NCBI GenBank assembly: GCA_001898645.1
Contig: MKUQ01000046.1
Location: 1-64,000, forward strand
DNA: 64,000 nucleotides
Source of the DNA: Burkholderiales bacterium 70-64
Lineage (GTDB): Bacteria > Pseudomonadota > Gammaproteobacteria > Burkholderiales > Burkholderiaceae_E
Direction of reading: 5' to 3'
Positions 51,756 through 59,111 of the stretch are shown here, piece by piece; position 1 is the first letter of the stretch, and each line of letters begins with the position of its first letter. A model generated the notes under the pieces. That model searched no databases and was not told where the DNA came from. It saw only the letters and a program-made list of their open reading frames with translations. Position numbers and translations under genes: made by a program.

Positions 51756-52238
51756 TCAGAATCCCGGTTTGGCGATCATCAGCCACACGATCAGCAGCAC
51801 TGCACCGAAGCCGGGAAAGCCAAAGATGAACCATGTACGAAACAGTCGATGATAGCCCGGCGGTAACGGCGTCTCGGCGCGAGCGGCTTCCAGTGCAATG
51901 TCGCGCATGCGTGCCTGAATCCATACGACGGGAAGCCAAAACACGCCGGCCACGAGATAGAGCACCAGGGAAGCCGCCACCCACCCTTCAGAGAGTGGAA
52001 CCCCTATATGCCGTATCAGGAAATAGCCGGTGATCGGCTGTATGGCGACTGCCGTGGCCGTGAAAACCATATCCGCCTGGACGACGACAACGGCAGTTTT
52101 TCCGATGAATCGGGCATTCCCCGTCCGATGTGCTGCCAGCATGAAGAATGCAATTCCGGTTCCGGTACCGAGGATCACGATTGCACCCAGCACATGCAAG
52201 AACTTGAGAATTTCGTAAGACAAAAGGGTTGCCTGCAC
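51756..52238 (-). CDS. DUF2269 membrane protein
   Basis: A 160-residue protein with four membrane segments, starting YEILKFLHVLGAIVILGTGT. It carries TAVAIQPITGYFLI and a C-terminal RLFRTWFIFGFPGFGAVLLI. It matches DUF2269, a family of unknown function that often accompanies SDR-DoxX fusions. The start appears to be GTG 52238. It lies in the low-GC patch and is co-transcribed with the SDR gene. Confidence 0.8.
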   Translation of the reverse strand: MQATLLSYEILKFLHVLGAIVILGTGTGIAFFMLAAHRTGNARFIGKTAVVVVQADMVFTATAVAIQPITGYFLIRHIGVPLSEGWVAASLVLYLVAGVFWLPVVWIQARMRDIALEAARAETPLPPGYHRLFRTWFIFGFPGFGAVLLIVWLMIAKPGF

Positions 52239-52299
52239 AAATTTGAAAGTCAGACCGCAATGTCTTCCGGCACCGAATGGGTGAAAGCCGGGCCCCTGC

Positions 52300-53079
52300 T
52301 CAGCGCGCCAGCCCCGGATAGAGCCGCGAGGCCAGCGCCACCAGCACGGCGAGCACGCCCAGCATCACGGCAAAGCTGAAGGTGCGCGCATACGCGCTCG
52401 CGCCGCCGGCGATCATCGTGCCGCGCAGCACGTCGACCAGGTAGGTGAGCGGATTCACGCGCGCGAGCGCCTTCAGCCAGCCCGGCATCATCTCGAGCGG
52501 GTAGATCGCGTTCGACGCGAAGAACAGCGGCATCGTCATCATCTGGCCGATGCCCATGAAGCGCTCGCGCGTCTTGACGATGCAGGCGATGAACAGCGAG
52601 AAGGTCGAGAAGATGCACGACCCCGTGAACACGGCGATGACGACGACCGCGATCGAGGCCGCGTCCCATCGCACGCCGACGTGGAGCAGGATCGCGATCA
52701 CGTACACCACCGCCGCCTGGAGCAGCCCGCGGAAGCCGGCGGCGACCGCCTTGCCCGCGACCAGCGCGCTGCGGTGCGCGGGCGTCACCAGGAGCTTGTG
52801 GACGATGCCGAGGTCGCGCTCCCAGATCACCGCGATGCCGTAGAAGATGGCGCTGAACAGGATGCTCTGCGCGAGGATGCCCGGCGCCATGAAGTCGAGG
52901 TAGCTCAGCGTGCCCGTCGGCATGCCGCGCATCCGGCCGAACACCTGCCCGAACACCGCCAGCCAGAGCACCGGCTGCACCGCGCGCGAGAGCAGCTCCG
53001 TCGGGTCGCGCATCAGCTTGCGCACCTCGGCGTCCGCGATCGCGGCCGTCTCCCTCGCGAAGGCGCGCAGCGGGTTCAT
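52300..53079 (-). CDS. ABC-2 type exporter permease (DrrB-like)
   Basis: A 259-residue membrane protein with six membrane segments. The N-terminal part has ADAEVRKLMRDPTELLSRAV and the ABC-2 pattern MAPGILAQSILFSAIFYGIA. The conserved C-terminal motif is FFASNAIYPLEMMPGWLK, then NPLTYLVDVLRG. This resembles daunorubicin-type or NodJ-like exporters. ATG 53079 overlaps the ATPase stop (ATGA). Substrate is unknown. Confidence 0.9.
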   Translation of the reverse strand: MNPLRAFARETAAIADAEVRKLMRDPTELLSRAVQPVLWLAVFGQVFGRMRGMPTGTLSYLDFMAPGILAQSILFSAIFYGIAVIWERDLGIVHKLLVTPAHRSALVAGKAVAAGFRGLLQAAVVYVIAILLHVGVRWDAASIAVVVIAVFTGSCIFSTFSLFIACIVKTRERFMGIGQMMTMPLFFASNAIYPLEMMPGWLKALARVNPLTYLVDVLRGTMIAGGASAYARTFSFAVMLGVLAVLVALASRLYPGLAR

Positions 53080-53888
53080 CCGAGCCGGTGCGCGGCCTGT
53101 CGCGCCTCGCGGACGTCGCGATAGGCGCCGCCGTGCTCGATCGCCGCGCCGCTGAAATGGATGAAGACGTCGTCGAGGCTGGCCCCCGGGCCGGCGCGCT
53201 CCTTGAGCGCGGCCGGGCTGCCGACGGCCGCCAGCCGGCCCTGGTGCAGGATCGCCAGCTCGCCGCACAGCACGTCGGCTTCCTCCATGTCGTGGGTGGT
53301 GATGAGGATGGTCAGCCCCCGGTCGCGGCGCAGCTCCTGCAGCCGCTCCCAGACGGTGCGGCGCGCCACCGGATCCAGGCCTATCGTCGGCTCGTCGAGG
53401 AACAGCACCTCGGGCTCGTGCAGCGTGGCCTGCGCGATCTCGAGCCGCCGGATCATGCCGCCCGAGTAGGTCTTCACGAGCCGGTTGCCGACGCCCTCGA
53501 GCCCGGCGAAGGAGAGCGCATCGCGCACGCGCGCCGCGCGCGTCGCGCCGCCCAGGCCGTGCAGGCGCGCCGACAGGGTCAGGTTCTCGACGGCCGTCAG
53601 GGCACCGTCGGCCGACAGCATCTGCGGCACGTAGCCGATGCGCCGGCGGACCTCGACCGGGTCGGTCCGGACGTCGAACCCCGCGACCATCGCCGTGCCC
53701 GCGCTCGCCTCGAGCAGCGTGGTGAGGATCTTGATCGCCGTCGTCTTGCCGGCGCCGTTCGGCCCGAGCACGCCGAAGATCACGCCGCGGCCGACCGACA
53801 GGCTCAGCTGGTCGAGCGCCGTGACGTCGCCGTAGCGCTTGGTGAGATCGCGGGTCAGGATGGCGACGGGGCCGGCGATGTCGGGCAT
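53076..53888 (-). CDS. ABC exporter ATP-binding protein (DrrA-like)
   Basis: A 270-residue ATPase. Walker A is GPNGAGKTTAIK (about 42-53), the Q-loop is RRIGYVPQ, the signature is YSGGMIRRLEIAQA (about 146-159) and Walker B is VLFLDEPTIGLDP, with switch His in TTHDMEEAD. The C-terminal GASLDDVFIHFSG matches the DrrA-type tail. It pairs with the following ABC-2 permease to form an efflux complex. Confidence 0.93.
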   Translation of the reverse strand: MPDIAGPVAILTRDLTKRYGDVTALDQLSLSVGRGVIFGVLGPNGAGKTTAIKILTTLLEASAGTAMVAGFDVRTDPVEVRRRIGYVPQMLSADGALTAVENLTLSARLHGLGGATRAARVRDALSFAGLEGVGNRLVKTYSGGMIRRLEIAQATLHEPEVLFLDEPTIGLDPVARRTVWERLQELRRDRGLTILITTHDMEEADVLCGELAILHQGRLAAVGSPAALKERAGPGASLDDVFIHFSGAAIEHGGAYRDVREARQAAHRLG

Positions 53889-53950
53889 GCGAGCATCTTA
53901 GCGTTTCGCGGGCCCGACCGGCCCGGGGGCGCAGCGCGCTCCCCCGCCGC

Positions 53951-54613
53951 TCACTTCCAGGCGAACACCGGCTGCTCGAAGTGCGCCACGCGGGTGTGCC
54001 GGCCCGCGAGGCAGACCTCGCAGAACTGGTACAGGATCGCCGCGGTGGGCGCGGCGATCCAGTCGTTGCCCACCGGCATGCGCAGCAGCGGGTGCGGGCT
54101 GCCCTCGACCGGGAGCAGCACCGGCGAATCGGCACGCAGGAACTCGGCCAGCGGGACGCGATGGACGCTGTGCACCTCGCCCGGGTTGGGGGCGAGGCGC
54201 CGCGCGCTGCCGGCCCACACCACCACCGGGGTGATGACGAAGCCGGACCGGGTCACGAAATCGTCGAGCCGGCCGAGGATCGTGCCCGCCTCGAGCCGCA
54301 GGTCGACCTCCTCGGCGAGCTCGCGCAGTGCCGCCTGCTCGGGGCTCTCCCCGGCATCGATGCGCCCGCCCGGCAGCGCCCATTGCCCGGCATGGGTGCG
54401 CAGGCGTACCGATCGGCGCGTGAGGATCACGGCCGCGCGCCTGCTCCAGTGCTCGTGCTGCGGCAGGCCCTCGAGCGCTGCACCGAACCCCTCGTCGGCG
54501 ACGGCCAGGGCCACCGCGGCCGCCATGCGCGGCTGCGCGCCGTCCGGCTCGCTCGGTGCGAACCCGTGCAGGTTTGCCTCGATGATGTCCTTCAGCCGCC
54601 GGTCGCGCCGCAC
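53951..54613 (-). CDS. Nudix hydrolase (CoA pyrophosphatase-like)
   Basis: About 220 residues. The Nudix box GGRIDAGESPEQAALRELAE, continuing EVDL, fits GX5EX7REUXEEXGU. The preceding VILTRRSVRLRTHAGQWALP resembles NudL/YeaB CoA pyrophosphatases. The C-terminal part has a helical stretch TAAILYQFCEVCLAG. GTG 54613 is chosen because GGGAGG lies just upstream and it avoids overlap with the next gene's end; ATG 54526 is an alternative. Substrate (CoA or nucleoside diphosphate derivative) is inferred only. Confidence 0.82.
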   Translation of the reverse strand: MRRDRRLKDIIEANLHGFAPSEPDGAQPRMAAAVALAVADEGFGAALEGLPQHEHWSRRAAVILTRRSVRLRTHAGQWALPGGRIDAGESPEQAALRELAEEVDLRLEAGTILGRLDDFVTRSGFVITPVVVWAGSARRLAPNPGEVHSVHRVPLAEFLRADSPVLLPVEGSPHPLLRMPVGNDWIAAPTAAILYQFCEVCLAGRHTRVAHFEQPVFAWK

Positions 54614-54668
54614 ACCGCCTCCCCGCTCGCCGCCGCGCTCCGGGAAGAAACGCTTGCGACCACCGGCC

Positions 54669-55202
54669 TCACCATAACCGAAAGCGCAGCTGCAACGCCA
54701 CGAAGCTGGGCGAATCATTGATCCGCACCGGCTGCAGCAGCAGCGCGAGCTCGAGCCGCCGCCAGCGCGCCACCACCTCGCCCAGCGGAACGGGCACGAC
54801 CGGTGAGCGATAGCCGGTGGCGCCCACCAGGATGCCTCCGATGCTCAGCGGCCCGGCAAGCGGCCACAACCATTCGCGGCCGACGTAGACCGACTGCCGG
54901 TCCAGGCTGTTGCGGTAGGTGCCGGCCAGCCAGCCGGTCCAGCGGCCGGAATCGACGCGCACCCCGAGCCCCGGGTTGGACTCGCGATAGCCGGACTTGT
55001 CGTGGTGCGAGACGAACCCGCTGAGCAGGGTCAGGTCGGCCGCCGATGCGGCGAACGTGAACGCGAGCAGGAACGCGGCCACCGGCAGGCCGTGCCGCCA
55101 TGCGGCAGCCCCTGCATCGCCGCGCGACGGCCGGCCGGCACGGAATCGCCGGAAAAGCGCTTCGCAGTGCCGATCGCGCCGCGCACCTCCTTTCGGGATC
55201 AT
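54669..55202 (-). CDS. Unknown exported protein, possible small outer-membrane barrel
   Basis: About 177 residues. A hydrophobic signal-like stretch (VAAFLLAFTFAASA, about 40-53) follows a long Arg-rich N-region. The mature part has alternating patterns and the fragments SGFVSHHDKSGYRESNPGLG, YRNSLDRQSVYVGREW and PVRINDSPSFVALQLRFRLW. It ends in an aromatic residue as outer-membrane barrels do. It resembles phage- or PagP-adjacent unknown proteins. ATG 55202 has a purine-rich ribosome site (AAGGGGGG); ATG 55223 is possible. Function unknown. Confidence 0.65.
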   Translation of the reverse strand: MIPKGGARRDRHCEALFRRFRAGRPSRGDAGAAAWRHGLPVAAFLLAFTFAASAADLTLLSGFVSHHDKSGYRESNPGLGVRVDSGRWTGWLAGTYRNSLDRQSVYVGREWLWPLAGPLSIGGILVGATGYRSPVVPVPLGEVVARWRRLELALLLQPVRINDSPSFVALQLRFRLW

Positions 55203-55319
55203 GACACCCCCCTTGGATGCCATGATAAGAGGAACGGCGGGGCATGCCCCGGGCAGGGGCTCGATCCGGGATCGAACAGCCCCTATGATGGCGCCTTCGA
55301 TTCCGGACGGGAAACGTGC

Positions 55320-55739
55320 ATGAGCAAGACCACCACGATGAAGGTCGAAGTGCGCTTCGGCGACTGCGACCCGGCGGGCATCGTGTTCTATCCGCGCTAT
55401 CACCGCTGGATGGATGCCGCTTCGCTGCATTTCTTCATGAGCTGCGGGATGCCGCCCTGGCACGAGCTGGAGAAGCGCAACGGCATCATCGGCACGCCGA
55501 TGCTGGAGCACCACACGCGCTTCATGAAGAGCTCCACCTACGGCGAGACCATCGAGATCCACACCCGCGTCGAGGAATGGCGCCCCAAGGTCTTCATCCA
55601 GCTGCACCGTATCCTGCGCGGCGACGACCTGCTGTGCGAGAGCCGCGAGACGCGGGTGTTCTGCGTGCGCGATCCGCACGACCGGGCACGCATCCATGCC
55701 ATCCCGATCCCGGAGGACATCCGGCGCCTGTGCGAGTGA
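55320..55739 (+). CDS. Thioesterase, 4-hydroxybenzoyl-CoA thioesterase-like (hotdog fold)
   Basis: A 139-residue hotdog-fold enzyme. GDCDPAGIVFYPRYHRWMD (14-32) contains the catalytic Asp17 at the same position as in the Pseudomonas CBS3 4-hydroxybenzoyl-CoA thioesterase. The following HFFMSCGMPPWHELEKRNGI and the EEWRPKVFIQLHR strand also resemble that enzyme more than YbgC. The expected reaction is 4-hydroxybenzoyl-CoA (or a similar aryl-CoA) to free acid and CoA. It is the first gene of a rightward pair with an MFS transporter, opposite the UbiD cluster. Activity is inferred from similarity. Confidence 0.85.
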   Translation: MSKTTTMKVEVRFGDCDPAGIVFYPRYHRWMDAASLHFFMSCGMPPWHELEKRNGIIGTPMLEHHTRFMKSSTYGETIEIHTRVEEWRPKVFIQLHRILRGDDLLCESRETRVFCVRDPHDRARIHAIPIPEDIRRLCE

Positions 55740-55743
55740 GGGC

Positions 55744-57114
55744 ATGACCTCGCCGCGCCTCTTCCATGGCTGGATCGTGGTCTGGGCCGCCTTCGGCTGC
55801 ACCACGGTCATCTTCGGCGTCGCATACTCCTTCGCTGCGTTCTTCGAGCCCTTCGCCCGGGCGTTCGGCGCACAGCGCGCCGAGGTGTCCTGGGTGTTCG
55901 GGGTCTCTTCGCTGCTCTTCTTCTCGCTCGGCGCGGTGGGCGGCGCCCTGGCCGACCGCTTCGGGCCGCGCACCACCGCCGTGGCCGGCATGGTCTGCAT
56001 CGCGCTCGGCCTGCTGCTGTCGAGCTTCGCCGGCGACCTGCGCACCATCTATTTCGCCTACGGCCTGGGAATCGGCCTGGGCGTGGCGCTGACCTACACG
56101 CCCTCGATGGGCGCGGTGCAGCCGTGGTTCCTGCGCCAGCGCGGCCTCGCCTCGGGGATCGCCAGCTCCGGTATCGGTGCCGGCACCCTGGTCGTGCCGC
56201 TGGCGGCCGCCTGGCTGATCGACGTCGCCGGCTGGCGCGGCGCGATGCGCTGGATGGCCGCTGCGACGCTCGCGCTGGGCTGCGCGGTCGCCTGGCTGCT
56301 CGAGCGCGATCCTGCCGCGCGCGGGCTGGCGCCCGACGGCGTGCCGGGTGCGGCCGGCGCGATGGGATCGGCCGCAGCGATCGGAGCGACCGTCGCAACC
56401 GGCGTGTCGGGCATGTCCGGAACGGGCATCGCTTCCGGTGCGCCCGGTGCGCCCGGTGCTTCCGGCGCAACCGGTACACCCGGCGTCTCCGGTGCGCCCC
56501 GCGCGGCGGGCCTGCGCCTGAGCGAGACCGTGCGCACGGCCGAATACCGCTGGCTCTACCTGGCGACGCTGGCCGCCGGCATCCCCATGTTCATTCCGTT
56601 CGCCCACCTGTCGGCGGCCGCCCGCGACCGCGGCATCGGCGAGGCCGAGGCGGTCGCCCTGGTGGGCCTGATCGGCATCGGCAGCCTGGTGGGCCGCTTC
56701 GGCATCGGCGCCCTGGCCGATCGGCTCGGTCGGCTGCAGACGCACGTCGTGGCCCAGGCAGTGCTCGGCGCATCGTTCCTGCTGTGGTGGCTGGGCGCCG
56801 GCTATGCAGCCTACGCGCTGTTCGCGCTGGTGTTCGGCCTGTCCTACGGCGGCATCGTGTCGCTGCTGCCGCCGATCTGCAGCGACCTCTTCGGGCTGCG
56901 CGCGGTCTCCGGGACCATCGGCCTGCTCTACACCGGCGCCGGCTTCGGCGCCCTGATCGGCCCGGTGGCGGCCGGCGCGCTGTTCGATCGCTACGGCGGC
57001 TACCAGTTGGCGATCGCGCTGTGCATGATCGCCTCGGCGCTGGCCACGTCGTGCGCCTGGCGAGTGTGGCGCCTGGGCACCGTCGCGCCGGGGCGCGCCG
57101 GGGTGCCCGGCTGA
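55744..57114 (+). CDS. MFS transporter, monocarboxylate/oxalate-formate type, with collagen-like central loop
   Basis: A 456-residue transporter with 12 membrane segments. The first, HGWIVVWAAFGCTTVIFGVA, and ADRFGPRTTAVAG fit the oxalate/formate-MCT group. The central loop between helices 6 and 7 (about 200-260) is long, Gly/Ala/Pro-rich and includes seven perfect Gly-X-Y triplets. It starts four bases after the thioesterase stop and is likely co-transcribed. Plausible cargo is an aromatic or other organic acid; this is inference from context. Confidence 0.88.
   Translation: MTSPRLFHGWIVVWAAFGCTTVIFGVAYSFAAFFEPFARAFGAQRAEVSWVFGVSSLLFFSLGAVGGALADRFGPRTTAVAGMVCIALGLLLSSFAGDLRTIYFAYGLGIGLGVALTYTPSMGAVQPWFLRQRGLASGIASSGIGAGTLVVPLAAAWLIDVAGWRGAMRWMAAATLALGCAVAWLLERDPAARGLAPDGVPGAAGAMGSAAAIGATVATGVSGMSGTGIASGAPGAPGASGATGTPGVSGAPRAAGLRLSETVRTAEYRWLYLATLAAGIPMFIPFAHLSAAARDRGIGEAEAVALVGLIGIGSLVGRFGIGALADRLGRLQTHVVAQAVLGASFLLWWLGAGYAAYALFALVFGLSYGGIVSLLPPICSDLFGLRAVSGTIGLLYTGAGFGALIGPVAAGALFDRYGGYQLAIALCMIASALATSCAWRVWRLGTVAPGRAGVPG
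56437..56499 (+). repeat. Degenerate 9-bp tandem repeat coding Gly-X-Y triplets
   Basis: Seven units related to GGTGCGCCC encode GAP, GAP, GAS, GAT, GTP, GVS and GAP inside the transporter loop. It probably arose by slippage-type expansion. Confidence 0.7.
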
Positions 57115-57144
57115 TCCCGCGAGAGGCCGTGCGATCGAGAGCTT

Positions 57145-57648
57145 CTAGACCATCAGGCTGGAGCCGCCGGCAGCGCCGGCCATCGGCATGGCCGCCCTCA
57201 TCGCGGGCGCATCGGGGTGGACCGCGCCGGTCTCGGCGGCCGCGCAGCGATGCACGGCGCTCGAGCAGCGCATGCGGCCCGCGTCGAGGGTGAGCACCAG
57301 ATCGGGATAGCGGCGCGCATCGGGGCACGCCTGCGCCTTGCCCTCCTCGAGGCGGAAGCCGTGCAGCGTGCCGCTGAACCAGGTGGCGAAGATGCTGTCC
57401 CCGGCAAAGGGGAACAGCTGGTGCAGGGTCATCGAGGAGCGATCGGACCACCGCCCCGCCACGGCGAGCAGGTACAGCCAGCCGTCGTCGATGCGCCAGC
57501 TCGCGGCGTAGCCGCGTCCCGCCGCCGGCGCCGCCTCGAGCAGGCTCGGACGCTGGCCGATCAGATCGAAGTAGGGCTCGAGCGGCTGCTCGAGCAGCAG
57601 GAAGCTGCGCCCGCGAAAGGCGAGCACGTCACCGTGATGCGTCTCCAT
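57145..57648 (-). CDS. Unknown protein downstream of the UbiX/UbiD cluster
   Basis: A 167-residue soluble protein that I do not recognise as a characterised family. Visible elements are GRGYAASWRIDDGWLYLLAV, FPFAGDSIFATWFSGTLHGF and a C-terminal Ala/Met-rich tail. The pair W-x-I-x-D-G-x-L-Y-L with ATWFSGTL recalls small uncharacterised bacterial proteins. No signal peptide or membrane segment is seen. It is the last gene in the direction of the cluster, 167 bases after ubiX, and converges with the MFS gene. Confidence 0.6.
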   Translation of the reverse strand: METHHGDVLAFRGRSFLLLEQPLEPYFDLIGQRPSLLEAAPAAGRGYAASWRIDDGWLYLLAVAGRWSDRSSMTLHQLFPFAGDSIFATWFSGTLHGFRLEEGKAQACPDARRYPDLVLTLDAGRMRCSSAVHRCAAAETGAVHPDAPAMRAAMPMAGAAGGSSLMV

Positions 57649-57815
57649 GCCGGACTCCCGCCGAGGCTGCCGGATCCATGCATCGACTATGGACGCGTCC
57701 GCGCACCCCGGGGGATCGGGCAGCGGACGAAGCGCGGCCGCACGCCGCCGGACGGCGGGGCGTCGTCGTCGCCGGCCACGAACCGGAGGCTGGAGAGGTC
57801 GCAGCGGCCAAACTT

Positions 57816-58403
57816 CTAGACCGAAGCCGGCACCTTCTGCGCGTGCCCGCTCCAGCGCCGGAACAGCTGGTGCTCCACGCCGACCTGGTCGAGCGCCTTG
57901 CCGATGCTCTGGTGGACGATGTCGATGATCGACTCGGGCCGATGGTAGAAGGCGGGCATCGGCGGCAGGATCACCGCGCCGCAGTCGGCCGCGCGCGTCA
58001 TCAGCTCGAGGTGCCCCTTGTGCAGCGGCGTCTCGCGCACCATCAGCACCAGCGGGCGGCGCTCCTTGAGCGTGACGTCGGCCGCGCGCACGACCAGGTT
58101 GTAGGTGAACGAATTGGCGATCGCCGAGAGCGTCTTCACCGTGCACGGCGCGACGATCATGCCGCGGGTGCGGAACGAGCCGCTCGCCAACGCCGCGCCC
58201 ACGTCCTTGTTCGGGTAGACCACGTCGGCCAGCGAGCGCACGTCGTCGAGCGTGTAATCGGTCTCGATCGCCAGGTTCATCCCGGCAGCTTCGCTGAGGA
58301 TCAGATGCGTCTCCTGCTTCAGGTCCTTGAGCACCCGCAGCAGCTCGACGCCGTAGATGACTCCGGTCGCACCGGTGATGGCGACCACCAGCGGCAGGCT
58401 CAT
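57816..58403 (-). CDS. ubiX: UbiX-type flavin prenyltransferase
   Basis: A 195-residue flavoprotein making prenylated FMN, the cofactor of UbiD enzymes. It shows LVVAITGATGVIYGVELLRV at the start, SEAAGMN, then GSFRTRGMIVAPCTVKTLSA and NLVVRAADVTLKERRPLVLM. The C-terminal part has RETPLHKGHLELMTRAADCG and PPMPAFY. The start ATG 58403 overlaps the CBS gene stop (ATGA). Its presence next to a UbiD-type gene argues that this UbiD uses prenyl-FMN. A catabolic paralog rather than the ubiquinone-pathway copy is likely from context. Confidence 0.92.
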   Translation of the reverse strand: MSLPLVVAITGATGVIYGVELLRVLKDLKQETHLILSEAAGMNLAIETDYTLDDVRSLADVVYPNKDVGAALASGSFRTRGMIVAPCTVKTLSAIANSFTYNLVVRAADVTLKERRPLVLMVRETPLHKGHLELMTRAADCGAVILPPMPAFYHRPESIIDIVHQSIGKALDQVGVEHQLFRRWSGHAQKVPASV

Positions 58404-59083
58404 GGCTCGATTTCCTCGCGGTGGGTGTCCACCGCCTCGATGATGGCGAAGCCGGCGGCCTCGAGCGCACGCACGACCGCCCCGAAGTCGCCTCCCTGGA
58501 AGCGCACGATGACCGGACGCACGGGATAGGTCTGCGCCGGGCCGGAATCGTGGCGGCCGATGGGGTAGATGCCCTGCACCGCCGCCCCGGCCGTGCCCAC
58601 GGCCTCGCAGATGCGCGCCAGCACGCCCGGGCCGAGCCGGATCGCGGCCAGGGTGACGCCGTTGCGCGGCCCCCAGGCGCCGATGCAGTGCGCGGCGAGC
58701 TGGAAGATCTCGTTGGCCGAGATCACGCCGACCACCCGATCGCCTTCCATGACCGGGAACTGCGCGATGCCCAGCTCCTGCCCGAGCCGCAGGCAGTGCT
58801 CCATGGTGTCGGAGGCGGCCACGCACATCGGCTGGCGCACCATGACGTCGCGCACCTTCAGCCGCGCAACGAAGAAGTTGAACTCGTCGGGATTCTGCGT
58901 GCGCAGCACGAACTGGCCCATGCGCAGCAGGTTGGCACGCGTGACCAGCCCGCGCAGCCGGTCGTCGTCGACCACCGGCAGCGCGTGCAGGTTGTTGTCG
59001 CTCATCAGGCGCTTGGCCTCCGAGACCAGCGTGTCGCCGCGGATCGTGATCGGATCCGGATGCATCCAGTTGCGTACCAGCAT
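58400..59083 (-). CDS. CBS-domain protein, phenylphosphate synthase gamma-subunit-like
   Basis: A 227-residue protein with tandem CBS domains. The first begins MLVRNWMHPDPITI and contains LHALPVVDDDRLRGLVTRAN. The second begins VRDVMVRQPMCVAA and contains FPVMEGDRVVGVISANEI. An ACT-like C-terminal part follows (about 150-222). In Thauera aromatica a 24-kDa CBS protein is the third subunit of phenylphosphate synthase and stimulates it. Size, order and neighbours fit that role. CBS pairs usually bind adenine nucleotides, suggesting energy-dependent control. Confidence 0.82.
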   Translation of the reverse strand: MLVRNWMHPDPITIRGDTLVSEAKRLMSDNNLHALPVVDDDRLRGLVTRANLLRMGQFVLRTQNPDEFNFFVARLKVRDVMVRQPMCVAASDTMEHCLRLGQELGIAQFPVMEGDRVVGVISANEIFQLAAHCIGAWGPRNGVTLAAIRLGPGVLARICEAVGTAGAAVQGIYPIGRHDSGPAQTYPVRPVIVRFQGGDFGAVVRALEAAGFAIIEAVDTHREEIEP

Positions 59084-59111
59084 CGCCTCGCTCTCCTTAG
59101 TCCAGTGAAAC

